A stretch of DNA of 64,000 nucleotides from Astropecten irregularis (Eukaryota > Echinodermata > Asteroidea > Paxillosida > Astropectinidae). The DNA lies in the NCBI GenBank assembly GCA_963971285.1, contig OZ020244.1, positions 28,644,001 through 28,708,000 on the forward strand, read 5' to 3'. The notes beneath the pieces are model-generated. The model saw nothing but the letters and a program-made list of their open reading frames with translations. It was not told the DNA's origin and made no database searches. The position numbers were made by a program, and so were the translations under genes. Below, one piece after another: positions 23,259 to 34,624 of this stretch (the first letter of the stretch is position 1; each line of letters opens with the position of its first letter).

Positions 23259-23643
23259 TTAAAGGCATTGCATACGTTTGGTAATGACTCTGAAAATTTA
23301 TGGCAATAAAAACTTACTTGGTGAGAAGTACAGCTGCTTTGGATAGTATAATGCATATTGAGAAACGTTCAATTCGAAGTACCGCGGTTATGGAAAAATA
23401 TGTCACTTTTTATCTCCAAAAATTATGAGTCTGAGAAGCGTTATGGCCGTAACGCTTCTCATCTATTGACTTACTGTTCTCTGGCGTGAAATAACCGCTC
23501 TAGTTTGTCGCCAAAATCTCAAAAACGCTACCACCTTTTGAATTGAAATTTTCACAGGTTAGTTTTATGGTATATATATTCAATTATAATTGGTTTGAAA
23601 CAAACAGTAGGCTCAAATTACCAAACGTATGCAATCCCTTTAA
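23259..23643. mobile_element. TTAA family D element (385 bp)
   Basis: Ends are TTAAAGGCATTGCATACGTT and its near-perfect complement (26 of 27 paired) with TTAA at both edges. A central hairpin, GAGAAGCGTTA with TAACGCTTCTC, has an 11-bp stem around TGGCCG. It shares the internal word GAAATTTTCACAG with families A and C at the equivalent place. No coding. Confidence 0.75.
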
Positions 23644-24533
23644 AGCTGCACTAGAAAAGTCAATTTATGCAACTTTATATTCATTTAATTAATATTTCTA
23701 GTCAATGAACAAAACGTCAATCAGAAATTGAATTCAGCCAAATAATTTGCATTTTGTGAGCACTTTAATTGTGTACTTGGCTGCTGTTTTCTTTATGGCT
23801 CCACACTCCACAGTTTATTCTTTTAGACAAGCACATTTCTTCAATGCCAAATGTGGGTGATTTACGAGCCCACACTGCAAGAATTTCTCCGAGAGAAATT
23901 CAGAAGGGGGAGGGGGGGGCACCGAAATTCCTGATGGCCGAGGCACCCCACGGTCCCACCCCATCGCACATGCACATATGCAGACTGATATTTCTACACC
24001 GAGACGGAATGCGTCCCGCCGTATGCATTTCAGAATTTCGGCTCCTGTGCCAAAAAGATAAAGATTTTTTTTTTTTGGAAGACGCTGCCTGGAGCAGAGA
24101 GGCAAAAACGGATCGTTAGGAACTAAAGTGAAACTTAAAGCCATTCCAGCACGGGGGAACATGGATTTGACCTGAATGTTATTAATATTACAGGAAAATA
24201 CCAAGAACGAAAGCTGTTGCCGTCATCACTATATTGCTGCTTGATCATAAGCAAGGCGTACTTGGGTTCGGAGGTTTTCAATTACTCAGCAATTAAAGAA
24301 AAACAATTACAAGTTTAATAGCGACAATCTCATTTGATAAACTCAGTGCAAGATGACATACATGTAGGCCTACATGTAATTATCTTACCCATGGATTGCA
24401 AAAGTCTTATTTTGCAGGCAAAATGAAAGCAGAAATCTGACTTTCACTCAAAATGTACAAATAATTTTCAAAAATTTGGTTTATCAATCAGAAAATCTTA
24501 TTTTGCTATTTTTTTACATAAATGTCAAAAATA
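23644..24533. other. Non-coding stretch
   Basis: A GC-richer part at 23860-24110 includes a G run near 23911-23920 and a T run near 24065. No gene recognised. Confidence 0.35.
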
Positions 24534-24900
24534 TTAAAGGTAGTATCATACTTTGGTTTTTGTCAAAGAAGTACAGATTCATGGGAAAAAATATCAAGGA
24601 AGAAACATGTACAATCACAGTCATCTGTGAAAATTTCAGTCCCATACGGCGCCCACTTTTTGAGAAAATCGTGATAAACGGCCACGGTATTTCTTAAGTC
24701 TTTTCTCTTTTATTTTTGATCTTTTAAAAGATCAAAAAGATTTTCGGTCGTTGTTTTACCAATTTCTGGAGAAATACACCATACTAGACAGGCGGAAAAA
24801 TTGTAACGATGTGTTTCTACCAGCACCATCTTCATACTCTAGTTATACGTAAATAATCTGTGAACATTTCTGTTTTGGTTTCTTATGATACTACCTTTAA
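24534..24900 (+). mobile_element. TTAA family A element, full length
   Basis: TTAAAGGTAGTATCATACTT at the left and ATGATACTACCTTTAA at the right. It has the perfect central palindrome GATCTTTTAAAAGATC and all family A landmarks. A small deletion has removed ACCAAAG from the right end. Confidence 0.8.
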
Positions 24901-25506
24901 GTGAATCTGATAAAATCTTACTGGTTGGCAGGTACATGCCAACATTTATCGATGCCTAAGATATTTTTTTCCATCCAAATTCACAGAGAGCTCCCTTTAA
25001 TCAATCTGGTTATGAATGTTTTCCGTCCGAACATTATACAACTTGATCTATGGCCTGCGAAACAGAGGATTACAAACACGCCCAACGACAGGCACTCATA
25101 GCCAGGGTGTTGATTTATATTTTTTTTCATATCGAGCTGTCTGGAATTTGCTAAAGTGGACTTGCAACTCCATGTCCAGATGGCAAGGAGACCTCCATTC
25201 GTAAAGCGATACAGGAACCCAAGCAGGGGCCCAGAATATTCACTTTCTGTTGATGTTTTTATAAACTAGATTCCAGGCAGTCTGGCTTGGTTTCATGGTA
25301 TGTTAAAAGAAAATCTCTCCACTGCAGGCGGGGGCACCACACAATTTCCTACAATAAAAACCCCAACGCTTCCTGTCTTATCGATAAATGGCTTCCTGTA
25401 GGAGAAGCTTTAATGGTCGCTGGATTACAAGTGTAATTTCCTGACCACCGTATGGTCACCGAGTATCAAAGGTCCAATCCAGATGCAGTTCTAGGATCTC
25501 AATGCC
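24901..25506. other. Non-coding stretch
   Basis: Moderately GC-rich around 25020-25220 but without a recognised coding or repeat signature. Confidence 0.35.
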
Positions 25507-25682
25507 AAAAAAACTCTCAACCATTGAGAAATTCTCTCATGGGTCTGGACCTCAGGTCAAAATCTCTCGAGGATTCACCAGGGATGTGGGTCACTCTCAA
25601 GCATCGGTGTCCTTTCACACGATAACACTTTTGTAAGATTTCACAACCATGAGAGAATTTCTCAATGGTTGAGAGTTTTTTT
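25507..25682. mobile_element. Foldback element with perfect 36-bp arms
   Basis: AAAAAAACTCTCAACCATTG and the next 16 bases (25507-25542) are returned exactly, inverted, at 25647-25682. The spacer is 104 bp. Perfect arms point to recent origin or gene conversion. Flanks read GATCTCAATGCC and AGCGTCGTGTG; no obvious target duplication. Confidence 0.75.
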
Positions 25683-25931
25683 AGCGTCGTGTGAAAGGGC
25701 CTCGATATCAAGACTTTGGAAGGGAACTTGGCCATCCTTTGCTCACTTTGAACAGTCTCCCTGCTTCACTTTAAACACTCTCTTTCCTTCATGTGCAATT
25801 TGCATGTAATGTAAGATCTATTGTATAGGCCTACACAGCAACATTAAAATGTACAAAATAGAATTTGTCACATAGATGTGGACAAAGATAGCATTCATTC
25901 AAAGAATGAAAAGACAAGTTTACATGTAACA

Positions 25932-26276
25932 AATACTGTGGCCGTTTTTCACTGTTTTCTCCAAAAGTGGACACCGAATATGGAACTGAAATTTTCACAG
26001 ATGACTGTGACCGTATCTTCCTTGATATTTTTGCTGATGAATCTGTATTTCTTTGACAAAAACCAAAGTATGATATTAATAATAATAATAATAATTTGGG
26101 AGGCTAATCATCCTTACTGGCAGCTGGGGTGCTGAATTGCGAAGGATGCGACTTCAACGTGATCGAGTAGCAGGCTTTCATGGGCGCCCTTGGCTGCCAG
26201 CCACATCAACTCATATATGATCAGGGAGTACAGCCTGAGATCGAAAATGTTTGATTTTTGTGGATATTACCTTTAA
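25932..26276 (-). mobile_element. TTAA family A element, truncated and split by a SINE
   Basis: The copy runs from AATACTGTGGCCGTTTTTC to CAAAGTATGATATTA, is interrupted at 26079-26262, and resumes with CCTTTAA (26270-26276). The half beyond the central palindrome is absent. The interruption is bounded by GATATTA on both sides (26072-26078 and 26263-26269). Confidence 0.75.
26079..26262 (-). mobile_element. SINE-like insertion with (ATT)n tail and 7-bp target duplication
   Basis: About 184 bp inserted into a family A element. Read on the minus strand it ends in a run of ATT units, the usual 3' tail of SINEs moved by LINEs. It is flanked by GATATTA duplicated exactly. The body includes GGCTGGCAGCCAAGGGCGCC and TCGCATCCTTCGCAATTC; I do not recognise a tRNA or 5S promoter in it. 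It has no open frame of note. Confidence 0.65.
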
Positions 26277-26570
26277 TTGTACATAAAATAAATGCATCCA
26301 TTGCATGTACATGTACACATCATACTTGATTTGTACAATACCGGTACACCTGCTCCTGTATGTAATGCATAATGATGCACAGTAAGTAGCCTATGTGCTC
26401 ACCACGCCATGCAAAAATTCCACCAGAAATAACATTGACTACATTTTATACAGTCTATTAATGTGGTGGTCACAAACATTCACTTGATCTGTATCAATAA
26501 CCTACATTTCTTTTTTACATTATACAGTGTAGAGCTAAGAGTGGATGGCGGTGGGGAGCTGGGAGGGGGT

Positions 26571-26927
26571 TTAAAGGTAGTATCATACTTAAGAAACCAA
26601 AACAGAAATGTTCACAGATTTACATATAACTTACAGGGTATGAAGATGGTGGTGGTAGAAACATACCATTTAAATTTTTCCGCCTGAAATGGTGTATTTA
26701 TCCAGAAAAGAGTAAAACAACGACCGAAATTCTTTTCGATCTTTTAAAAGATCAAAAATACCAAAGACTTAAGAAATACTGTGGCTGTTTTTCACTGTTT
26801 TCTCAAAAAGTGGCCACCGTATGGAACTGAAATTTTCACGGATGACTGTTACTTTATCTGTCTTGATATTTTTGGCCATGAATCTGTATTTCTTTGAAAA
26901 AAAAAAGAAGTATGATACTACCTTTAA
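26571..26927 (-). mobile_element. TTAA family A element, full length
   Basis: TTAAAGGTAGTATCATACTT at the left, ATGATACTACCTTTAA at the right, and the central palindrome GATCTTTTAAAAGATC near 26744. Landmarks appear in reverse order relative to the 19.0 kb copy. Confidence 0.8.
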
Positions 26928-29634
26928 GAGCATGAGGGGGCATACTGCGTAAATTATGCTCCAGCGTGCCATTAGACTTATGTTTAATTTAATGCCTGGA
27001 CCCATTAACAGTCTGCCTCCCATTATAAAGTGTGTTCTGGACTGTATGCCATAGCGTGTGTGGGTGTGAGTCTATGTACAGAGTTGATGGATCAGCATCG
27101 CATCCAGTCCATTCCCAGCATGAAACCACATTGCCCATGCATGACACGCACTCAGTACACACAAACCAGACTAAACATAATCTTTCCCTGCACGACTTTG
27201 AATATCATGAACAACATCGAGTGCCGCTTTTAAAAGCTGAAGACTTTGAGGAAAAAACAGTGAATCTGATGTTAGTACAGCCGGAATGTTATATCCACAG
27301 CTGACAACACACACTCAACATAAAAAAATGAGTCATTAGATGACTGGGAACGCTCCTCAGATGCTTTTTATACCATCATTCTCACTTTGTTTTCGTTATT
27401 GACACTTGGAAAAGAGGCCCCTTCTGCTGTGATTATGCCAAATATGTCTGGCCTTCTCTTGACTTTGAGGTCCTGGTGTAATTGACTGTAACCTTATTGG
27501 AGGACCGGCCTCTTGCTGAGGTCTCTCTCCTCAGGGCCTCCCAACAAAAACCTGGCACTTAGACTGTCCAGGATTGCTAGGGTTATCCAGCCTAGATCCA
27601 TTCCAGCATCAACAATGGTTTTCCTGATTCCTGAAGCTAAATAAATGGACACCAGGAGTGCATTTATGGAAGGGGTAAATTTACAGCGGAGTGTAAGCAC
27701 TCTGGCCAAGGCTCAGGGTGTAAACAACAACCGGACTCCGACGATCCTTGACCTCAGATTCTCAGATATAAATGTCCTGAGACGTAAACATGCTATAAAC
27801 TCTGCTGAAATCACATCCACAGACAGAGATGAGAGGTGATTAAATTCATAAATCTTTCAACTCCTCTGTCCTGAGCTCTCATTCTTATGACCTAAAAATG
27901 GAGATATCAAGGATATCTTGATAAGAAAATTCCCACTAACTGTCAAGTTTCCTTGGTAAAGGGCACTTTATATGTGAGAGAAACCAAAACATCTTCTGGA
28001 ATCAAGACTGGAAGGGCAACCTGGGCAATAAATGACAAGGGGCACCAAGGCAATCAATCACCTTAGTTCCTGGGTGAAGCTTCAGCCTGGGCAGCTATAA
28101 ATGAATAGGGGCCTTCTTGTACAGTGTAGGTGACAACAAATCCAAGCTCAATCCTAAGAAGGACCACTCCTTGAGCGATAAACCTGAGCCATGCCAAAGA
28201 GTGAGAGAGAGAGACTTGAAACAAAATCCATGGCTGCACATGTGTTTTGCCAGCTTGGGCCCAAAATAACACGGACGATACGTGTACATGTACAGTCATC
28301 GCATATAGTCACAATAGCCTGGAGAGCTAGAATGTGACTTCCCATCACTTTACACTGGGTACATTCAATCCCTGTATTAACAGCATGGGATTGCTACATA
28401 CATTCATTCCCCTTGCTGAATGCTCTGAATGTTAAAGAGTTTGAGTGCACGGTACATTGTAAATGTGTGTATGTATTCAGCAGGGGGGTTGCAATCGAGG
28501 GTATTAAACTAAATAGACTGCACTCAATGTGGTGCACCTGTAAAATGTCAGGGACAGAGCCCCCTGCCGACACAGCCAAAGATTACAGTACATTAAAGTA
28601 CAGAAACCAGACAAGATGCAGGGCAGCCCCAATTTCACTGAATACACATTTCTCACCTGTTCATTAATACTGCGGTGCAATTCTCGGCTAATTGGTAATG
28701 TCTACACGATGAAGTGCTTGAATCATTAGAGCATTATCTTGACCTTTATACAAAGTGCATTAAGGATCCGGTGACAATGAGCTTGATACAGCTTGGCCTA
28801 CCCCTTTCCCCTTACAGAGTGCTTTTAAAACTGCTTCCCCAAGGTTTGCTGTCCCCTGGGTTAAGCTCTTGTTTGAATCATTAACCTCCGACCAGAGTTT
28901 CCCTTTTAACCTGGGGCCCGGCTGCCTTGCCACCAGGTTAACGGAGTGTGGTTTCCCACTGTTCGACTATGGAGGCACTCGCATACACCTAGTAGACACA
29001 TGGTACAAGATGTCTCACAATGTGTATTTATTTCACACAAGCTCCCGTAACACAGGTCCTCGGTGATCGGCGTCACTTGTCTGTCACCCCGATCGCCATT
29101 GCGATTTTTTTTAGCGAGGTTTCACGGGACACAATACTAGGCACGCAAAGCCAGAGCTCCCAATTATACCAGCCAAAATTTCACTGGTACTGTGCGCAAT
29201 GTTCATACAGAACTTTTGGCATGCACATTGCAGCATGAGCACAAGTATGACCAGGATCCTTGCTATTTTTCACAAACCTTTTACACAGCGCATCCTTGTG
29301 ATTTTAACCATATTTTATGATCGATGTGATTTTTTTGTAAGTAAAGAGGTCTCGATCTCTGCTAAAAATAACGGGTGTCTGGTGAAAACACAAGGATACC
29401 CTTTACAGAATCACAGGGCTCTACAGTATGTATCCCATGTACAGTACCTTGCTAAAATGGTCTCTTGTGAAACAGCCTTTAACCCCTGAGATTGATCATA
29501 ACCCTGCATGCTCTATCTACCAACTACAACCTAACCAAATGGAGCTGTTATTATAGCTCCATGTACATGTGCAGCTCCATGCATTGTTAACCCTAACCTC
29601 CAGGGTTCAACCCTTCAGAAGATTTCAATTCCAT
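26928..29634. other. Non-coding stretch
   Basis: This is the longest interval without a recognised repeat. Sequence complexity is normal, with some GC-richer parts (27480-27840, 28860-29110). Open frames of 60-96 codons exist on both strands but none shows a family motif. Unannotated exons or regulatory elements could be present. Confidence 0.35.
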
Positions 29635-29982
29635 AAGGCCTTTTCACTCTCCTTTTCGATCCATGTTGAAACCAACCCAGATCCACACTGGTTCAGCCAG
29701 GCAAGTTTTTTAACCGGATCGAAGAGACGCAATTATTCACACTACGTTTATGGTGAACCGGCTCATACAACACAGATCACGCGTCACACGGCCCAAAATG
29801 CAGTTTGGAACCGGGTTGAGATTTTCAACCCCGCTCCCTACCAGGGTTGATTTCAATCCGACTAGGCCGTCCTACCCGGGTTGGCTCGGGGTTGAAATTG
29901 TTCAAGTGAGAAAAGGGTTGAAACAAATCTCGGGGTTCGATCCGGTTCCAACCCCGAGATTTTGGACAGTGTGAAAAGCCCT
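29635..29982. mobile_element. hAT-like MITE rich in GGGTTGA words
   Basis: The left end AAGGCCTTTTCACTCTCC and the right end GGACAGTGTGAAAAGCCCT are approximate complements. The interior repeats GGGTTGA, CAACCCCG and CGGGTTG in both orientations. It has higher CpG than its flanks. No coding. Confidence 0.5.
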
Positions 29983-30639
29983 ATACACTGATCACAAGCA
30001 AAGTTAACAAATCCACGTAATGACCAAATAAATAGTTCATCTTAATATTAAAGCAGCAGTGAAAAAGAGGTAGTGGGAACACTCCTGTAACACCAGGGTA
30101 TGGTGGGGTTAAGGCTTTCTGTTACCCCATGGATAACCCAGAGATTTTACCACAGGAAAGTGTAAGTACTACTAGTGATGGCATGGCACCTTGGCAGACT
30201 AAATTTTCTCAGTCACCCATTAATTTATCAGACACCTATCAGATGATGTCCAGATTGACTTAAAACAGTTACAGACCTCCAAAGCTCTTGTGTGGAGTGT
30301 GTACTGTACCATGTCATTGGCAAGCCTACTCTATACTGCCCAGGTTACTCTCCTCCAAGTAAACACCTTTGTTCAAAACTGTGAGTGCATTTAAGCCAGA
30401 CCGATTTCCTTGAATATATGAAAGAAAAAATAGCAAAGCACTGCACAGTACTTGTCCAGACATCCTTCAGACAAAAAAGAAAGGCAGTCACACACAGCTG
30501 CCCCGCTGATGCCATGTTATAAAATAGATGCACAAATCACAGGCCATTCTTTCAGAGGCTTTGCAGGCATCAATACATCCAAGGCCTCTGCTGTTTTCAG
30601 ACCAGTACTGTCTGGTACGTAACATGTACGTAACCCTGT
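29983..30639. other. Non-coding stretch between two related elements
   Basis: Nothing recognised; an AAGGCCTCTGCTGTTTTC word at about 30581 could be the decayed left end of the following element. Confidence 0.3.
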
Positions 30640-30958
30640 GGCAGGGTTGAAATTGGCGGTGATTCACACGGGAAAACTTCAATCCCACGCCAACCCCGCG
30701 TCAACCCCGAGATTGATTTCAACCCGGGTTGAAGTCAACCCTGCATCGGACCAGGGTTGAGATTTTTCGCCCCGGGTTGAAACTTTCGCCCCGGGTTGAA
30801 AAAGGCAGTGTGAATTGAATCGGGTCGAGTTCGCCCCGGGTTGAAGGTGGGTTCGCGAGAGGCAAGTGTGAAACGACACTGGGTTGAAAATCAAATTTCA
30901 ACCAAGGGCGGGAATGGAGTTCGCCCAGTGTGAAAGCTTGCAGTGTGCAAAAGGCCTT
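30640..30958. mobile_element. Relative of the 29.6 kb MITE, rich in CCGGGTTGAA
   Basis: CCGGGTTGAA or its complement recurs many times, including the perfect 16-bp palindrome TTCAACCCGGGTTGAA at 30718-30733. The right end reads CAGTGTGCAAAAGGCCTT, similar to the ends of the neighbouring element. The left end is uncertain. Confidence 0.45.
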
Positions 30959-32535
30959 CAGAGACAAGCTGCAGCTTCAGCAATGGTATGCCCTTGCAGA
31001 TTTATCCAGACACAATAAAGAGCAAAACCTGACCAGTGGCCATCAAGTAACAGACCTCTTTGTTTTGTTACATTCTTTGAAGAATGAATTAGTTCTTGTC
31101 TCGAGGACACAGAACTCTACTACAGAATAACCGAGGAGCAATAAACAGACCAGGAAGTCTTCGACATGAATACCCATAGTACCTGCTGCATGTATGGAGA
31201 TGTTCTGCAAGATGGACAGATCAGTCTGTGAGTATTCACTCCGATCCATCAAGGTCTGAAAAGCCATGGATTATCAGCCAAGAGCAGCCAGTAAAGCAGT
31301 ATTAGACCTTCTGCACACTGGAGTAAGGCGACCTTGCCTTGCATTGCCTTGAGGCCCTTGGCTTGTGAGGTCAAAAGAATTCAACCCGATGGCCCAAACC
31401 CAATATTACCATGCTTAGATATTAAACAGCTCTGCAGTTTTTGAGAACCGTCCTTCAATATGTTCAGTTTTACGATTTATGTGACTCTAAAACGGAGACT
31501 TTGGAAGTTTGGCATCATTATCAGTAACAGTGTATGAATTGGGAATTGATATAATATCAAGAATAACTTGCCAATTCTCATGTTTACGGTATACACCCTA
31601 CATGTATGCATTGCACGGTGTAATAAGAACATGGGCTTCAGTTTCACACCAGCATAACACAAGGTGACTGCCTTGGTGCCTCTGTGGACACTCCCTTCCC
31701 CTCCCCTCCCCCACCCCCCCCCCCTCCCCCACCCCCATGGATGTCTGTCTTGTTCATATATTTCACACTGATCGACTGCCAGGGTGAAACCAATAAGATA
31801 TCAAGCCAATGCCAAAATTGGCCAGATTTCAACGAGCCCAAAGTCTTCAGCGAGAACATTTCACGACCGGGATATGACAACTTCGCTTTCCCTTTGCTTC
31901 GCTTTGGACTGAATATGAACCGACATTTTGGTGCCCCTTTAACATGTTCCAGTAGACATTTTCAGATTTTGCTTTCAAGTACCCGTGAGTTGTACAAGAT
32001 GAACAATTTCCAAGGATGTCTGACTTGGTATTATTAAAAAGGTACTCGGGGAAAAAAAATTGTACCATTCCTACCGCTCACGATGATAATAATGAAAGCG
32101 TTTCATAGTAAACGGTACAGGCTTCTTTTCCTTCATTCGAATCCACTGGATCAATCCACCACTCACTAGTCTATAGAAAATGACTTGATCGCTGGCGCCA
32201 AATTAATATCATGCACTCAGCATCCGCTGCAGCCGGCGGTAAATATTGAGTCTGGCAAACATGGCTTTAGTGTAATCCGGTAGTTTTTCTGGAGTGGGTG
32301 AATATTATGTGAGTATAGTGTGTACTGATTATGCAAATGGACCAAGCATTTCCGACACCGACAACATAATTATAGCATGTACAAGTTTGTAAAAACCGAT
32401 AGCACAGGGCGCATGTACACGTTAATATTTTATTCATGGCATGATGTAATTTATGAATCTAACCTTTGCAGGTACAGTTTGAGTATACCGTGTGTAGAGC
32501 ACACCATCATGTTGTTTGCATGAGACCTACATTAC
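30959..32535. other. Non-coding stretch
   Basis: Contains a polypyrimidine tract at 31688-31736 (C and T with a run of ten or more C) and otherwise nothing recognised. Confidence 0.35.
31688..31736 (+). repeat. Polypyrimidine C-rich tract
   Basis: CCTTCCCCTCCCCTCCCCCA followed by a C run. The poly-Pro and poly-Gly frames over it are artefacts of the tract. Confidence 0.85.
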
Positions 32536-32960
32536 ATGCAGGCCTACATGTTGAACAATAGTGTTATTGCATACATTGCAACTCAACAAAGATTTTCATT
32601 TGAATTGCAATCAATCTCTGCAAAATTACAATCTCTCTACTCACATTCATTCAAAATTCTCCCACAGTTGACATCTTCAAAAGTCTACAAGACTCACCTT
32701 TTTAATCAACAGATTACCGGTATTGCTTTGATGTTTCATACACTTAATCGTTATTACTGTACTGTTTCTTTTCTTGCTGTTATTACATGTATCCCTTTAG
32801 TTGATTTAATTTTGTTGACCAAGGTTCATTCCTTGAATTATGTATTTTTCATTACATACCGGGTATACATATATATTTTTTTTCTCCGTAACTGTAAAGC
32901 GCCTTGAAACTTTTGTAAAAAGCACGAGTTACACTGTATCTAATATTATTATTATCATTA
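32536..32960 (+). mobile_element. 5'-truncated LINE, 3' end with (ATT)n tail
   Basis: An open frame contains SSKVYKTHLFNQQ, like the end of a reverse-transcriptase ORF where a Lys-Thr-His-Leu-Phe motif is common. A 3' UTR follows with TGTAAAGCGCCTTGAAAC and an ATATTATTATTATCATTAT tail, the usual terminus of several marine-invertebrate non-LTR retrotransposons. The catalytic part of the polymerase is absent. Confidence 0.45.
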
Positions 32961-33221
32961 TAAATTGTACGTATTCAAAGGGAAAAGCTACACTGTACTT
33001 GGCAAGATCCCAAAATAGACACTCTCTGCTATTGTTGGAAATGCCTTTGGGAAAAACCCACCGATTTTACAAATAGTGACATTTCAAGAGGTGAATAAGA
33101 GCTATTTTTCCCATTTTGTTTTTCATTTTTTTAATTGAATAATTCATGCAATTCGGTTGCATTGCACACCATCAAAAACTGAAACCACTTCTCTCTGTTG
33201 AACTTTGGCGATTAAAAATAT
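32961..33221. other. Non-coding stretch
   Basis: AT-rich, nothing recognised. Confidence 0.4.
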
Positions 33222-33600
33222 AAAAAAATGGACTTTCCCCTCCAAAACTCCCCAAACGGGATGTTATAAAAAGTGACAACTGCAAAACCAGGCCTGCTAC
33301 CAGAAATTTGACAGGTTGGGAAAACCGCAATTTCTTCCGAGATGTTGGCCTATATTGTATGACATGTGATGATTCAAAATTTCAAAAACAAAAGTAAAAT
33401 TTTGGCAAAATTTTAAAAATAAAAATGGGCATTCCCAAAAAAACTCCAAGAACGGGCCATTAAACATTTGACTATTGCAAAACCATTGCTAATTTGATAG
33501 GTGGGAAACTGTAATCCGTTATTTATTCTGAGATGTTGCAATGTTGGCCTACAATGTATGACATGTGATGATTCAGAATTTCACAAACAAAAAGCAGATA
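33222..33600 (+). repeat. Imperfect tandem duplication, about 198-bp unit
   Basis: Two units share AAAAATGG, CTTTCCC/CATTCCC, AACTGCAAAACCA, GAGATGTTG, TTGGCCTA, TGTATGACATGTGATGATTC and AATTTC in the same order. GATGATTC recurs 199 bases apart. Divergence between units is considerable, so the duplication is old. Confidence 0.65.
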
Positions 33601-34389
33601 AATTATGACATCACTTTCTCTTTCCCCACAGATATAAAGTAGAAAAATAATAAAAGACTAGTTTTTTTTTTTTTTTTTCACTTAAAAATAAAAAATTTAC
33701 AAATCGAGATTTCAATGTTAAATGTCATGGGTATACATGTACATGTACATGCATAAAACTTAATGATGATTTGTAAGACATCCAATTATGTGCATACAAT
33801 ACCAATTATTCTAATCTTTCACATTTTGTGGTCTTTTTTTTAAAATACTTTCTTCATGGGGAGAGTTCTTTATGCATGTACGGCTGCGCACATTCGCTTC
33901 AACTCAAGAATTGGAGGAAGAGGAGGAAAAAAACATATTGGCTGTGTGCCAAGAGATGACAGCTGCCATTGGAATATGTTTTTGTAATATCTTGCCCATC
34001 GCTGGGGGGGGGGGATGAATAAATAGTCTGGTCAAACATCAAACAAACCACAGACAGGTGCTGTCTTTTAAAAGCAATTCTAAGCATGGCATGACAAAGG
34101 ATACCAGACTGGGCTTTCCCTAATCATCACATATTGTGCAATGTGTACCAATACTGAAACCAGTTTGCTATAAATACACAGGCTTTACATGTTTGTTGAT
34201 GAACAATAAGCATTATTTGCCAGCACCAAAATCAACATTCAGTATGGAAATTTGCAAAAAAATAGAAGTGGCGTCAACTTTTGCCATTAAAAAACCAAAC
34301 TGCCCCAAACAGAGGGATTTCTCTTCCTGATTCTAACATTTTTTGTTGGCCAGTAGTAACAAAAAGTAAGAGGTGATCAATGTTCAGGG
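33601..34389. other. Non-coding stretch
   Basis: Holds an 18-base T run (33662-33679) and a short G run near 34006; otherwise nothing. Confidence 0.4.
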
Positions 34390-34624
34390 GCCAATTTCAC
34401 GGCCCTGCTTAGCGCAACAATTTGCTTAGCACAAAAATGCCTTGCCCAATAAAACAAACCACCATTGAAAATTCTATTTGATATCAAAGGTCGCCGAACA
34501 ACAGCCAAAGAACAATTACAAGTGATACACAACACATGGACATTTGGTTGTTAATCCTGTTTTTATGAAGACAAAAATGTCATGGTTAGCAAATTTGTGT
34601 GCCAAGCAGGGCCGTGAAATTGGC
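34390..34624. mobile_element. MITE with GCCAATTTCACGGCCCTGCT ends (235 bp)
   Basis: Inverted ends of 21 bp are perfect. The body contains GCTTAGCACAAAAATG and CAAAGAACAATTACAAGTGA, matching the copy at 49.9 kb. No coding. Confidence 0.75.

Noticed and set aside
31684-32037. Open frame with a polyproline start
   Set aside because: Generated by the C-rich tract at 31688-31736.
32693-32702. AAG|GTGAGT donor on the minus strand
   Set aside because: It lies antisense inside the LINE 3' open frame, and no open minus-strand exon precedes it.
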